A DNA stretch of 64,000 bases from Candidatus Omnitrophota bacterium (GTDB lineage Bacteria; Omnitrophota; Gorgyraeia; Zapsychrales; Zapsychraceae), in the NCBI GenBank assembly GCA_020632495.1, contig JACKFL010000006.1, positions 744,001-808,000 on the forward strand, given 5' to 3'. Below the pieces are notes generated by a model, which saw only the letters and a list, made by a program, of their open reading frames with translations, had not been told where the DNA came from and did not search any database. Positions 18,169 to 29,199 of this stretch are shown here, in pieces; position 1 is the first letter of the stretch; each line of letters starts with the position of its first letter. Position numbers and translations under genes: made by a program.

Positions 18169-19638
18169 ATGACCCACTCTGAGACCCGTTCCAATCTCAG
18201 CTACACGTCCCTGTTCATGATGCTGTGGTGTCTGATGATCATCGCCGAGTACGACAACATGTTCAATTGGCGTGACTCCCCCTACCACGTCCTGAGCATC
18301 CTGACGGCCTACACCGGGCTTTTTTTCGCCCGCTCCAAATACGTGATGGCCGCGGTCTGTCTCTTCCAGATCCTGTCCTGTTTCAAGGACATGCCGGTCA
18401 CCGCGAATCACTGGTTTTTCAGCATGATTCTCAGCGGCCTGCTGCTGTGCACCCTGGGGTGGCAGATCGTGAGCGACCGCTTCAATAATGCGCCGATCGA
18501 TACGGAGTATCCCAAGAAGGTCTATCCGGTCATCCGCCTGCTGGTGGTATTGATGTATTTCATGGCCGTCTTTCACAAGCTCAACACGGATTTCTTCGAT
18601 CCGCAGGTGAGTTGCGCCGTACATATTTGGGAACAGATTGTCTCCGGCGGTTTTATGGTGCCGCTGCCCGCCGATCCGCCGTTATGGTTCCGGCACGTCC
18701 TGATCTACGGGACGTTGCTTATCGAAATGACGATCCCGGTCCTGTTGTCCATGCGGCGGACGTGGTTTGTCGCGCTGATCGTGGGCGGCGGTTTTCACCT
18801 GATGACCGGTCTGATCATGCGGCACTTTCCGGTGCTGGTTTGCGCGCTGTATTTTCTCTTTATACCCAAGGGCGCGGCGCGACCGTTGACCCAAAAGTTC
18901 GAGACCCTGATCCGCCGGATCAGTCAGGACAGTTTCGGGGTGATCGGTGCGTTGATCCTGCAGGCGGTGGTGATGACGCTCGGCTCCGTCCTGGCCTTTT
19001 TGCATGATTACAGCCGGGAGATCGGGCATTACCGCTGGGGGGCCTACGCTGATCAATCCGCGCTGTGGCCGCTGTTGCGGGTGTGGTGGCTGCTGGCGGC
19101 TGCCGTCTTCGGTTTGACGGTCTTTTTTGTGATCCGTCACGGCTATTACCGCATTCAACGCGACCAGCTGTTTCGCACGAGGTGGTTCGCCGCTTACGCG
19201 GTCGTGCCGGTGTTCATGCTGAATTGTCTGGCGCCTTATTTGGGGCTGAAGACGGTGGATACCATGGCCATGTGGAGCAATCTCAATACACTCAACGGCG
19301 AGAACAATCATATGGTCCTGCGGGGGAACGGGTGGAAGGTTTTTCCTTACGGGGACGATATGGTGGAAATCATTGATACCAATGTGCCGGAGTGGCGGCA
19401 AAAACTGGTTTATGAAAACAGGCTGGTGGCCTGGACCATGCTGAAACAAATGGTGCAGGACCGGGTGCGCACGAGCCGGGCGAGGATCTATCTGAAATAC
19501 CGGCGCGGCGGACATGTCGAAACCGTCGACGACGCCGCCTGGAACCCGGAGTTGATGGACGCCAATCCGTACTGGTTCCGTAAGTGCGTGTTTATCAAAT
19601 TCGTCTCCCAAGGAGAGGTGCGCGAGTGCAGTTGGTGA
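18169..19638 (+). CDS. HTTM-domain integral membrane protein
   Basis: 489 residues from ATG 18169 (AAGGA upstream); the frame is open further upstream, but that region is antisense to the exported-protein gene. At least nine hydrophobic segments. The core resembles the HTTM/vitamin K-dependent gamma-carboxylase family: MAVFHKLNTDFFDP, then MWSNLNTLNGENNHMVLRGN near the C-terminus, where the family has its SNLxTxxxxxNHxLL motif. A soluble C-terminal stretch follows. No covalent activity has been shown for most bacterial HTTM proteins, so no substrate is proposed. The 3' end is convergent with glnS. Confidence 0.75.
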   Translation: MTHSETRSNLSYTSLFMMLWCLMIIAEYDNMFNWRDSPYHVLSILTAYTGLFFARSKYVMAAVCLFQILSCFKDMPVTANHWFFSMILSGLLLCTLGWQIVSDRFNNAPIDTEYPKKVYPVIRLLVVLMYFMAVFHKLNTDFFDPQVSCAVHIWEQIVSGGFMVPLPADPPLWFRHVLIYGTLLIEMTIPVLLSMRRTWFVALIVGGGFHLMTGLIMRHFPVLVCALYFLFIPKGAARPLTQKFETLIRRISQDSFGVIGALILQAVVMTLGSVLAFLHDYSREIGHYRWGAYADQSALWPLLRVWWLLAAAVFGLTVFFVIRHGYYRIQRDQLFRTRWFAAYAVVPVFMLNCLAPYLGLKTVDTMAMWSNLNTLNGENNHMVLRGNGWKVFPYGDDMVEIIDTNVPEWRQKLVYENRLVAWTMLKQMVQDRVRTSRARIYLKYRRGGHVETVDDAAWNPELMDANPYWFRKCVFIKFVSQGEVRECSW

Positions 19639-19672
19639 GGGGGAAGACGGACGTACCGGATGCCCGCGACGC

Positions 19673-21376
<1,704 letters not shown>

Positions 21377-21501
21377 AACCGACCTAGTTCTTGAGAATTA
21401 AAGAAACCGGACCGGGACACCGATCCGAAATTTTTCGTGAAATGGAGGCTATTATAGCATAAAATGGGATAGAAAAGTCAACCCAACGGGGCGCATGGCA
21501 C

Positions 21502-21891
21502 ATGGGGACCATACTCGACAAAGTCGCGTATCTGATCTTCGGTTCCAGGGATAACGATATCAGCAATCTTCTGGACAAGAACCTGGACTATGTCCACCGC
21601 GACGCGGCCGCCGAATCCCTGCTCAAACGGGAATTCGGCCCGGATACGGTCGCGGCGTATCTGCGGATCGCCTGTGATCCGGACGAATCCAGGGAGCTGG
21701 TGGAAGAATGCGGCGAGGACCTGGGGATCGTCTGGACCGGCCTCGATGAATGCCCGTCCGTGGAAGATTTTGCCCGCCTGCGGCCCGAGGCCCGTGCCTA
21801 CGCCTATCACATCATTCAATCCCGCAAGCCCGAATGGCTCCCCAAGCTGCTGTGGCCGTGGAAGAAGGACGGGCAGATTCTGGCCGAATAA
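21502..21891 (+). CDS. small acidic hypothetical protein
   Basis: 129 residues, not recognised. Opens MGTILDKVAYLIFGSRDNDIS and is rich in Asp and Glu; predicted largely helical, with no signal peptide or membrane segment. A cysteine pair sits in YLRIACDPDES and LVEECGED. The end is WLPKLLWPWKKDGQILAE. ATG 21502 has only a weak ribosome-binding site. It lies upstream of a GT2 gene on the same strand; relation to it is unclear. Confidence 0.6.
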   Translation: MGTILDKVAYLIFGSRDNDISNLLDKNLDYVHRDAAAESLLKREFGPDTVAAYLRIACDPDESRELVEECGEDLGIVWTGLDECPSVEDFARLRPEARAYAYHIIQSRKPEWLPKLLWPWKKDGQILAE

Positions 21892-21988
21892 ACGGCGCCT
21901 TTGCGTTATTCTTAAGAAATTGTCGACGGCAACCGAATCAACTGTCCGTGAGGTAATCATTAAGGACTAATACCGGCAGACCGTATCT

Positions 21989-22906
21989 ATGAGTTCACCC
22001 AAAGTCAGTATCGTTACCCCCACCTATAACCGGTGTCAGTATATCGGCGGACTGGTGCGTACGGTGCTCGCGCAGACGTATCCGGATTTTGAATTGATCA
22101 TCGTCGACGACGGTTCCCGGGACGGGACCCGCACGGTCGTCGAAAAGCATGTCGCCGCGCATCCCGGCCGTATCCGCTATTTGCATCAGGAAAATCAGGG
22201 TTCGGCGGCGGCACGCAACCGCGGCATCCGTGAGGCGGACGGAGAGATCATCGCCTTTCTTGACTCGGACGATGAATGGTCGCCGGAATTTGTCACGCGC
22301 GTGGTGAATGCCCTGGCCGACGGAAGCCGTCAATGGGCGGTGACGGCGGCCCGCAAGGTTACAGTCGACGCGGACGGCGACGAACATGATGAAGTCATCG
22401 AAACCGTGGACATCCAGCGTCATCGCGAACTCTTTAACCGGGAACTGACCGTCTATGACAGCCTGATCGTCGGCAATTATCTGGGCGGCGCCTCGCGCGT
22501 GGCCGCGACCCGTGAGGCCCTGCTGAACGTGGGAGGGTTCCGCGAGGACCTGCGCCTCAGTCAGGATTATGAGCTGTGGCTGCGTCTGGCCAAGAGGGGT
22601 TATCAACTGGCGATTATCAATGAGCCGCTGGTCCTGTACCGCAAAACGCTCGACAGCGTGACCAAGACCCGCTATATAGAGGCCCTGCGCTGCGGCTACA
22701 AGATCATGATCGATTACGCGCCCGATGCCGTCCGCCGTGATCCGGCGCTCAACGCGCTCTACGCCCGCAAATTCTGGGACTACGCCCGCGAGATTCATCA
22801 TCATCCGCACCCCGACCGCCGGCTGTTTATCCATTGCCTCCTGCGCAGCCTGTGGTACAAGTTTCGCCACGCACTCTTCGGCAAACGCCAGTCCGGCAGT
22901 CAATAA
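21989..22906 (+). CDS. GT2 glycosyltransferase
   Basis: 305 residues. Inverting GT-A enzyme: VSIVTPTYNR start, ELIIVDDGSRDGT nucleotide site, AARNRGIREADGEIIAFLDSDDEW with the DxD metal motif, and LSQDYELWLRLAK with the ED/QD acid region. No membrane segment until a basic amphipathic tail. It is colinear along its whole length with the GT2 at 48399-49313, so the two are paralogues although this copy sits outside the main polysaccharide locus. Confidence 0.9.
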   Translation: MSSPKVSIVTPTYNRCQYIGGLVRTVLAQTYPDFELIIVDDGSRDGTRTVVEKHVAAHPGRIRYLHQENQGSAAARNRGIREADGEIIAFLDSDDEWSPEFVTRVVNALADGSRQWAVTAARKVTVDADGDEHDEVIETVDIQRHRELFNRELTVYDSLIVGNYLGGASRVAATREALLNVGGFREDLRLSQDYELWLRLAKRGYQLAIINEPLVLYRKTLDSVTKTRYIEALRCGYKIMIDYAPDAVRRDPALNALYARKFWDYAREIHHHPHPDRRLFIHCLLRSLWYKFRHALFGKRQSGSQ

Positions 22907-22990
22907 TTTCCATGTCCGCGCAGAATTATTCCATTGCCCCATCGGCGTATCCGTGTTAAAAAGCTTCGTTAACACGCTACCCCGTTACAC

Positions 22991-24154
22991 ATGGAATCCG
23001 AGCACAAAAATACCCAACAATCTTCACTGAACCCCGTCCCGCCGGCGGTGCAGCAGCGGATGGATTCGGTCACCGGACCGCAATCCCGCGGGCCGGTCTA
23101 TCTCAATTCCTTGAATTACTTCCGCGGGCTGGCGATTCTTTTTATCGTCGCGGGACATGCCTTTACCCTGGCCGGCTGGCACACGGACGCGGCCTACGAA
23201 AAGGTGATCGTCAACCTCGTCAAGGGCGGGACCGCGTTCTTCGTCTTTATCTCCGGATTCCTGTTCCACCATATCTTCAGCCGCAATTTTAACTACCGGC
23301 GCTTTATGTCAAAGAAGATCGGCAATGTCCTCATGCCGTATCTGGTTGTCTGCACGCCGCTGGTAATCTATTACGTCGGCATCCGCCAGGGCGGGCCGCA
23401 CGCGGACTTGATGTATCCGGCGGGAACGGGGGTGGTTGCCGATTATTTGGTGCCGGCGTGGAATTATCTGAGCACCGGCCGGCTGTTCGACGCCTACTGG
23501 TACATTCCGTTTATCATGATCGTCTTCGCGCTCTCGCCGCTGTTCCTGAACTATCTGACGCTGCCGCGCCGTGCGCGTTTGGCCGCCCTGGGCGGGGCGC
23601 TGCTGATCGCCATGCTTATCCATCGGCCGGTACACAATATCGCGATCGTGCAGGCGGTGATTTATTACCTGCCGGTGTATCTTTTGGGGATGTGCGTGTC
23701 GCTGGACCGGGCGGCGGTGATCAAGCATTTAACGGGGAAGGAGTGGATGATTGCCCTGATGATGCTCGGCCTGTCCATCGAGCAGGTCACCCTGTACACC
23801 GAGTTTGCCAACCTGCACAAACCGGCCCTTGTCTGGGCCGGATTGGACATCAATCTGGTGCAAAAGATGCTCGGCTGCCTGTTTTTCTACGTATTTCTCA
23901 ACCGCTTCGAGTACCGGAACTGGCCGTGGCTGAAGACCCTGGCCGCTGCCAGCTTCGCGGTGTACTTTCTGCATCCGGTGTTGATCCTGGTCGTCAAGAA
24001 ATCCGGTCTGACGGACCTGCCGCTTTTCCATCAGCTGCCGGGTATCGTGATGTGGGGGGGATGGACGGCGGTGATCGGTGCCGGCGCTTTTCTCATCGCC
24101 GCCGCGATCCGCAGGACTTTCCCGCGCATGAGTCGGCAATTAATAGGATGGTGA
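22991..24154 (+). CDS. acyltransferase family 3 membrane protein
   Basis: 387 residues, about ten membrane segments. Members move acetyl or other acyl groups onto extracytoplasmic sugars. LNYFRGLAILFIVAGHAF holds the conserved Arg and His (RGLA...GH), followed by GGTAFFVFISGFLFHHIF and YIPFIMIVFALSPLF. The end has FAVYFLHPVLIL and a basic C-terminus. Follows the GT2 by 84 bases on the same strand, so O-acylation of a cell-surface glycan is a fair guess. Confidence 0.85.
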   Translation: MESEHKNTQQSSLNPVPPAVQQRMDSVTGPQSRGPVYLNSLNYFRGLAILFIVAGHAFTLAGWHTDAAYEKVIVNLVKGGTAFFVFISGFLFHHIFSRNFNYRRFMSKKIGNVLMPYLVVCTPLVIYYVGIRQGGPHADLMYPAGTGVVADYLVPAWNYLSTGRLFDAYWYIPFIMIVFALSPLFLNYLTLPRRARLAALGGALLIAMLIHRPVHNIAIVQAVIYYLPVYLLGMCVSLDRAAVIKHLTGKEWMIALMMLGLSIEQVTLYTEFANLHKPALVWAGLDINLVQKMLGCLFFYVFLNRFEYRNWPWLKTLAAASFAVYFLHPVLILVVKKSGLTDLPLFHQLPGIVMWGGWTAVIGAGAFLIAAAIRRTFPRMSRQLIGW

Positions 24155-24173
24155 CAGGCAAGGGAACAAGAGG

Positions 24174-24300
24174 GTGATGAGTGATGGGGGGTGAGTGATG
24201 GTCGTATTAGGTGTTTTCAGATCACAATCGGGATCATCATCCAAACGCGGACTGGATTATCACTCATCACTGCAAGTACAGCTTGGCTACAGCACTCACC
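24174..24300. repeat. non-coding inverted-repeat patch
   Basis: GTGATGAGTGAT (24174-24185) is the perfect inverse of ATCACTCATCAC (24259-24270), and GGTGAGTG (24190-24197) of CACTCACC (24293-24300). The patch fills most of the gap between convergent genes and contains no ORF. It may be a worn mobile element or a bidirectional terminator region. Confidence 0.45.
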
Positions 24301-24346
24301 ACCCAGTTGGGTCGTCATTCTTGAGTGCAAATCAATCGGAAAGAAT

Positions 24347-25150
24347 CTACGTCTGCTTGTCGGTTAATTGATACGCCCCGCTCAAGTCCCTTAGATAGTC
24401 GGATTCGCGGCGAAAATGCGGATTGGCGATGACCTTCCGCGGCCGCGCGTAGCGGGAGTTCTTGGGGGTGAAGGTGCTGATGCAATCGCTCAGCAGTGAA
24501 CGTCCCCAGTTGATCTTTTCCTGGGTCAGGACCTGCAATCCTGTTTCGGCGGCAAACCCGTCGAGCTTGTCGGCGGTCATACTCGGCGCGCGCCAGTTGG
24601 TGATGTGGTCGGTCAGACGCAGTTTGTAGAGGATTTCCTTGGCAAAGGCGACCTTCTCGATATTCTTCAAATAATCCCGGTATTCTCCGAGATTGGAGTG
24701 GTGGATGAAACCGAAGCCGTCCGGCTTGAGGACCCGCGCAAACTCCTTCAGGTAGTCCCTGATGACATCTTCCTCAACGTGCACCAGCGAATCGAAACTG
24801 AACACCAGGTCCACCGAGCCGTCCGGGACCATGGACAGGGATTTGCCGTCATTGGTGTGATAGGATATGTGATTGCTCTGGGCGAAGCGCTCTTTGCAGA
24901 AATCGATGCATTTCTGGACCAGGTCCACGATGATCAGTTGATCGCAATTGTCTTTGAGGTAGTGTGTCCAGCGGCCGTATCCCGGTGCGATTTCCAGAAT
25001 GGTGCCGGCCGGGACGAATTGATGAAGGCGCGGGAGCAGGGTGCCGTACCATTGCATATCGACGGTTCCCCAGGCCTCGGACCATTTATCGCCCTGCGTG
25101 TCCCAGTGATAGTCTTCCCAGTTTTTCTTGTTTTCGTCAATCGTGGGCAC
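24347..25150 (-). CDS. class I SAM-dependent methyltransferase
   Basis: 267 residues. Motif I is TILEIAPGYGRWTHYL; LIIVDLVQKCIDFCKERF holds the acidic ribose-binding residue; VDLVFSFDSLVHVEEDVIRDYLKEF is motif II/III; ARVLKPDGFGFIHHSN is the post-III strand. No membrane segment. Substrate is not visible; the sugar-gene context would fit an O-methyltransferase acting on a glycan precursor. Divergent from the cupin gene at 25301. Confidence 0.85.
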   Translation of the reverse strand: MPTIDENKKNWEDYHWDTQGDKWSEAWGTVDMQWYGTLLPRLHQFVPAGTILEIAPGYGRWTHYLKDNCDQLIIVDLVQKCIDFCKERFAQSNHISYHTNDGKSLSMVPDGSVDLVFSFDSLVHVEEDVIRDYLKEFARVLKPDGFGFIHHSNLGEYRDYLKNIEKVAFAKEILYKLRLTDHITNWRAPSMTADKLDGFAAETGLQVLTQEKINWGRSLLSDCISTFTPKNSRYARPRKVIANPHFRRESDYLRDLSGAYQLTDKQT

Positions 25151-25300
25151 GCGCGCCTCCCGGTTCGACAGATTAAAGGGCTAAATTTCCAAGAGTTTAT
25201 CACGCCCGCGCGAGGGATGCAAATCTTTGGTGGACACCCCGGCAGTGCATATGGTATGGTTTACAATATTTGACTTTGCTAAAAACTGAGAGGTTCCCTT

Positions 25301-25675
25301 ATGGATATCAAAATTAATGTCACCGAGCGCCCATGGGGGCATTACATCAAATTTCTGGAGGAGGAAGGGGTGTGGGTCAAACGGGTGGAGGTCAAGCCCG
25401 GCGCCCGCCTCAGTCTGCAGAAACACTTCCACCGTTCGGAAAAATGGAATGTCGTCACCGGTTCCGGAGAGGTCACGCTGGATGAAAAGATTGTCAAGGT
25501 CCAGGCCGGCTCGGTGATTGATGTGCCGGTCGGCACCGTCCACCGGATCGCCAACACCGGTGCGGTCAAGCTGGTCTTTATCGAAGTCGCGTGCGGCAAG
25601 CTGCTTTCCGAGGATGATATCGAACGCATCCAGGATGACTACGCCGGACAGCGGCAGGGCGATCCGGGCATTTAA
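25301..25675 (+). CDS. mannose-6-phosphate isomerase-type cupin
   Basis: 124 residues, a single cupin. ERPWGHYIKFLEEEGVWVKRVEVKPGARLSLQKHFHRSEKW and PVGTVHRIANTG give the metal-binding HxH...E...H set of type II phosphomannose isomerases, seen as the C-terminal domain of ManC/AlgA. The stand-alone form interconverts fructose-6-P and mannose-6-P or is a related sugar isomerase. AGAGG upstream of ATG. It likely supplies GDP-mannose-type donors. Confidence 0.8.
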   Translation: MDIKINVTERPWGHYIKFLEEEGVWVKRVEVKPGARLSLQKHFHRSEKWNVVTGSGEVTLDEKIVKVQAGSVIDVPVGTVHRIANTGAVKLVFIEVACGKLLSEDDIERIQDDYAGQRQGDPGI

Positions 25676-25705
25676 TCGCCGGGCGTCCCAATCCCTTCTA
25701 TTCGC

Positions 25706-27235
25706 ATGGCTGATAAACCCGTATCCCGATTCATATTTTGGTTTTTGTCCCTCGCCTACGGCGCTTTTCTGGCGGCGATGTACTTTGGGGAGTATCTCCC
25801 GGAAAAGTACTGGTGGATTCCAAACCTCGTCCTGATATCGCCGTTGTGGGTCCTGCTGATCCCCCTGGTCCTGCTCCTCATGATGGGATTCCGGGTCAAT
25901 TCGATCAAAGGCGTCTATTTTCATTCCTTTGTCATCATCCTTTTCGTTTATTTTCTGATGGATTTCCGTATTCCTTTGAAGACCCCGGAGCGGTTGTACG
26001 GAGACACGCTGACGTTGCGGGTGATTACCGTCAATATGGAGGGAATTCCGGGAAAGGCCTTTTACGGTTATGCCGACCGCATGGATGCCAATGTGATCCT
26101 GTTCCAGGAGTTTTATGATGATGTGGCCAAAGGGATTATCGCGCAGCATTTTTTGGAGAGCGGGTGGGAGTTCATTTCCAACGGCGGGCTGGCGCTGGCA
26201 ACCAAATTTCCGGTAATCGATACCGATTTTCATGAACACTATCTGATCGGCGCCCGGGTAGCGACCGACGGCGGTGATCTGATGATCTACGGTGTCCACC
26301 TGGAAACCCCGCGGGAGGGGGTAGAGTCCCTGATTCACCGGGGGATCATCGGCCGCTACGACATGCAGGGTGCCACCGACGTCCAGTTGTACGAATCGGC
26401 GACCGCCTCGACGCTCATTCCGCGCTCGAAAAACATCATCGTCGCCGGTGATTTTAACCTGCCCGCCAACAATCCGATTTACCGGAAGTATTGGGGTCAT
26501 CTGCAAAACACCTTTCTGGTCATGGGCAAGGGATTCGGCCACAGCAAGTTTACCCGCTGGTACGGTGTCCGTATCGACCATATCCTGACTGACTCCGCCT
26601 GGACCGTCCTGAAAGCCGAACCCGGGCCGCAGCTGGGCGGCGACCACCGGCCGATGTTTGCCATGGTCCAAAAGCGGATTACGCCCGGAGCGGCGGCACG
26701 TGCGGCGGGGGAGGGGGCATTTGGCGACGCATTTCAGATGCCGCCCGCTGAGGACGTTTTTATCAACGAGGATTTTGAGGATACCGACACACGCCTGGCC
26801 GTGGCCACGGACATGCACCGCGCCATCGTGTTCAAGCCGGATCATGGCCGCTGTTACCAGCTGGAAAGCGGCCGGCTGACGATCCGCAACGCTTCGATCA
26901 AGCTCCCGCCCGAACCCTTTACCGCATATCCCAAACTCAGATTCACCTACCAGATGCTGCCGGACCAGCCCATGATTCTGCGCGCCAGGACGCAGCTGGG
27001 CGAGTGGATCTGCCTGGGGGCGACCCCGGGGGCTGTCTGCGAACATCCCCGCATACCCGCCATGCGGACGCTGTCCAATGACGGCCAATGGCATCAACTG
27101 CAGATCGACGTGATCGGTGAGATCCAGTCCCTGTTAAGCGCCAACAAGTCGATCAAGGAATTGGAGATGGTGATCCCGCCCCATGATGGCAATCTCAACA
27201 AGTTATGGCTGGATGACGTGCTCATCTACAAATAA
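25706..27235 (+). CDS. membrane-anchored endonuclease/exonuclease/phosphatase-family protein
   Basis: 509 residues. Three N-terminal membrane segments (to about residue 90), then an EEP catalytic domain: RVITVNMEG, NVILFQEFYDD, YGVHLETPREG, IIVAGDFNLPANNP, VRIDHILTD and GGDHRPMFAM supply the Asn, Glu, Asp-Asn and Asp-His residues of the fold. After about residue 335 comes a beta-rich domain of about 170 residues (FINEDFEDTD ... KLWLDDVLIYK), like carbohydrate-binding jelly rolls. Active domain outside the cytoplasm is likely. The substrate (phospholipid, nucleic acid or phospho-sugar) cannot be told. Confidence 0.8.
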   Translation: MADKPVSRFIFWFLSLAYGAFLAAMYFGEYLPEKYWWIPNLVLISPLWVLLIPLVLLLMMGFRVNSIKGVYFHSFVIILFVYFLMDFRIPLKTPERLYGDTLTLRVITVNMEGIPGKAFYGYADRMDANVILFQEFYDDVAKGIIAQHFLESGWEFISNGGLALATKFPVIDTDFHEHYLIGARVATDGGDLMIYGVHLETPREGVESLIHRGIIGRYDMQGATDVQLYESATASTLIPRSKNIIVAGDFNLPANNPIYRKYWGHLQNTFLVMGKGFGHSKFTRWYGVRIDHILTDSAWTVLKAEPGPQLGGDHRPMFAMVQKRITPGAAARAAGEGAFGDAFQMPPAEDVFINEDFEDTDTRLAVATDMHRAIVFKPDHGRCYQLESGRLTIRNASIKLPPEPFTAYPKLRFTYQMLPDQPMILRARTQLGEWICLGATPGAVCEHPRIPAMRTLSNDGQWHQLQIDVIGEIQSLLSANKSIKELEMVIPPHDGNLNKLWLDDVLIYK

Positions 27236-27370
27236 TCCGCAAAAGCGCGGATCCCGGCAAGCAATTCCCACACCTTCGCACAATTCGGAATACCAAAGCA
27301 ACCGTTTATAAATTACTAAATTTGGACACGAGAATCTGTTATGGGTTCAGCGATTGGGATTTCATTTGCG

Positions 27371-28744
27371 CTAGATTTTGCGCAAGTGTGAGGGGAGAAT
27401 ATTCAGCTGCTGGCGATACTTGCTGATCGTACGGCGGGCGATCTTCATGCCTTTGTTCTCGAAGTGGGCCTGGATGGCCTGGTCGGAGAGGGGGTGTGTC
27501 TTGTCTTCATCGTCTATGAGGCTCTTGATTTCTTCCTTAACGCTGCGGCTGGCCACGTTTTCGCCGGTGGCATTGTCATTTACCGCTTGGGAGAAGAAGT
27601 ATTTCACGGGGTACAGACCGTGCGGTGTCTGAATATACTTATTGTTGATCGCCCGGCAGATTGTCGATTCATTGCGTTCTACTGCCTGAGCGACATCCTT
27701 GAGGATCATTGGTTTCAGCGGATTCTGTTCATTTACGAAAAAAGCTCTTTGATGGTTAAGGATGTACTCCGCGATCTTCTTCAGGGTCTCCCGGCGTTGC
27801 TCGATGCTGCGAATAAACATCAGCGCGTTTTTGATTTTCTCCCGAATAAATTCGGTTTCCTCCGTTGAGCGGTTGGGCTGCTTGAGGATTTTCTCATAGG
27901 TGGCACTGATACGCAGGCTGGGGACATTCTCGTTATTCACCTGGACTTGGAACTGTTCTTCCTTGTCCTTGGTTATCATAATGTCGGGTTTGACATAGAT
28001 ATTGCTGTTATACGGCTGGTATTTGCGGGCCGGCTTGGGTTCAAGATGCGATATCGATTTGGCTACGTGTTTGACGTCTTCCAGCGAACTCTTGAGTTTA
28101 CGGGCGATATCCTGATAGCGGCGGCGCCCCAGCTCATCCAGACAATCGGTGACGATCGCGCGGGCCAGGTCGGCGTGCCCGTTGAATTGAGTATTGATCT
28201 GGGCTAGCAGGCATTCCTGCAGGTTCCGTGAGGCAATGCCGATCGGATCAAAGCCCTGAATCATCCGCAGGACGTCTTCCACCGATTCGACCGAATCCAG
28301 CCGCAGGGAGCGGGCGATATCCATACAACTGACCTTCAAATAGCCGTCCTCATCCAGACTGCCGATGATCAGTTCGCCGATCTCATGGGCCAGGGGGTCG
28401 TTGGTCTCCAGGCGCAGTTGATTGAGCAGATGATCATCGATATGGACCGCCCCGGGTATCGGCTTCTCATCGGGCAGGTCATCATCCACATTCTCGGATT
28501 CATCACTGGCGCTGTAGCCACGGTCAGCCCGGTGCCGCAGGGCATTCTGGATGATATCATCCAGCTGCTTGCGTTCGCGCGCAGTTTTTTCTTCATCGAT
28601 CTCCAGGCAGGGATTTTCCTGCAGCTCCAGGTCGATGGCCGTATTCAGCTCGATTATAGGAAGCATCAGGACCTCGATCGATTGCTGCATGGTCGGGGCG
28701 AGGATTTGCTTTTGGATCTGAATTTGTGAGGTGTTAAGTGCCAT
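27371..28744 (-). CDS. rpoN: RNA polymerase sigma-54 factor
   Basis: 457 residues from the ATG at 28744, which gives the standard MALNTSQIQIQKQILAPTMQQSIEVL activator-interacting region I (Gln-rich). The acidic region II follows (DESENVDDDLPDEKP), then the core- and -12-binding domain, and the RpoN box ARRTISKYRQ near the C-terminus that reads the -24 element. Needed at both sigma-54 promoters in this window and by the activator at 58682. Divergent from the operon beginning at 29200. Confidence 0.97.
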   Translation of the reverse strand: MALNTSQIQIQKQILAPTMQQSIEVLMLPIIELNTAIDLELQENPCLEIDEEKTARERKQLDDIIQNALRHRADRGYSASDESENVDDDLPDEKPIPGAVHIDDHLLNQLRLETNDPLAHEIGELIIGSLDEDGYLKVSCMDIARSLRLDSVESVEDVLRMIQGFDPIGIASRNLQECLLAQINTQFNGHADLARAIVTDCLDELGRRRYQDIARKLKSSLEDVKHVAKSISHLEPKPARKYQPYNSNIYVKPDIMITKDKEEQFQVQVNNENVPSLRISATYEKILKQPNRSTEETEFIREKIKNALMFIRSIEQRRETLKKIAEYILNHQRAFFVNEQNPLKPMILKDVAQAVERNESTICRAINNKYIQTPHGLYPVKYFFSQAVNDNATGENVASRSVKEEIKSLIDDEDKTHPLSDQAIQAHFENKGMKIARRTISKYRQQLNILPSHLRKI

Positions 28745-28878
28745 ACGCAAAAAGTATACCACAATGGTTACTATTTACAAATTCTATTAATTTATAGACC
28801 TATAACAGGCGAGAGCGGCAAAATGGCTCTAAATTGCCGTTTAGGGCAATCTTGGAGGGGGTGGTGGATGGTGATAAA

Positions 28879-28957
28879 AATAGACATTGCCGTAAGTTGT
28901 TGATATAATACGCCGTTCCGAGTGTGTCCGGGTGTGTCCGGGACTGTAATGTCTATT
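28879..28957. promoter_or_regulatory. candidate activator-binding (enhancer) region
   Basis: AATAGACATT (28879-28888) and its inverse AATGTCTATT (28948-28957) bracket two direct repeats of GTGTGTCCGGG (28922-28943). TGTCCGGG recurs at 29075-29082 and in front of the other sigma-54 promoter. It lies 130-210 bases upstream of the 29085 promoter, the normal distance for an NtrC-type enhancer. The remainder of 28745-29199 holds no gene I can see. Confidence 0.5.
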
Positions 28958-29084
28958 CTTTTAAACATCGAGAAACACAGGTGAAGTCCAATCTTTTCTG
29001 CTTTTGTTTCAACCTCCTATACAAACCTATTTATTTCAGAGGTTTATGGCCCGTGTCATTTTGATGACCGGCATTGTCCGGGTT

Positions 29085-29100
29085 TGGCACGCTAATTGCT
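29085..29100 (+). promoter_or_regulatory. sigma-54 promoter of exopolysaccharide operon
   Basis: TGGCACGCTAATTGCT matches the consensus TGGCACR-N4-TTGCW at every fixed position, with GG and GC at correct -24/-12 spacing. Start expected near 29111. Drives the small MerR-like gene and the export/chain-length genes. The site at 53105 differs by only two swapped bases and both continue with CCCTA. Confidence 0.9.
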
Positions 29101-29199
29101 CCCTAGTTAGGTGATTGCAGCGCAGACCCCTCGGGGTCAGAGATAACAACCGGATATGAAGCCACGAGTAATGTAGGGAAAACGAAAGGGAGGAAGACA

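Noticed and set aside
25181..27097. 638-codon minus-strand frame opposite the EEP-family gene
   Set aside because: The plus-strand genes (cupin and EEP) carry recognisable catalytic motifs. The minus frame has none and spans two real genes and their gap.
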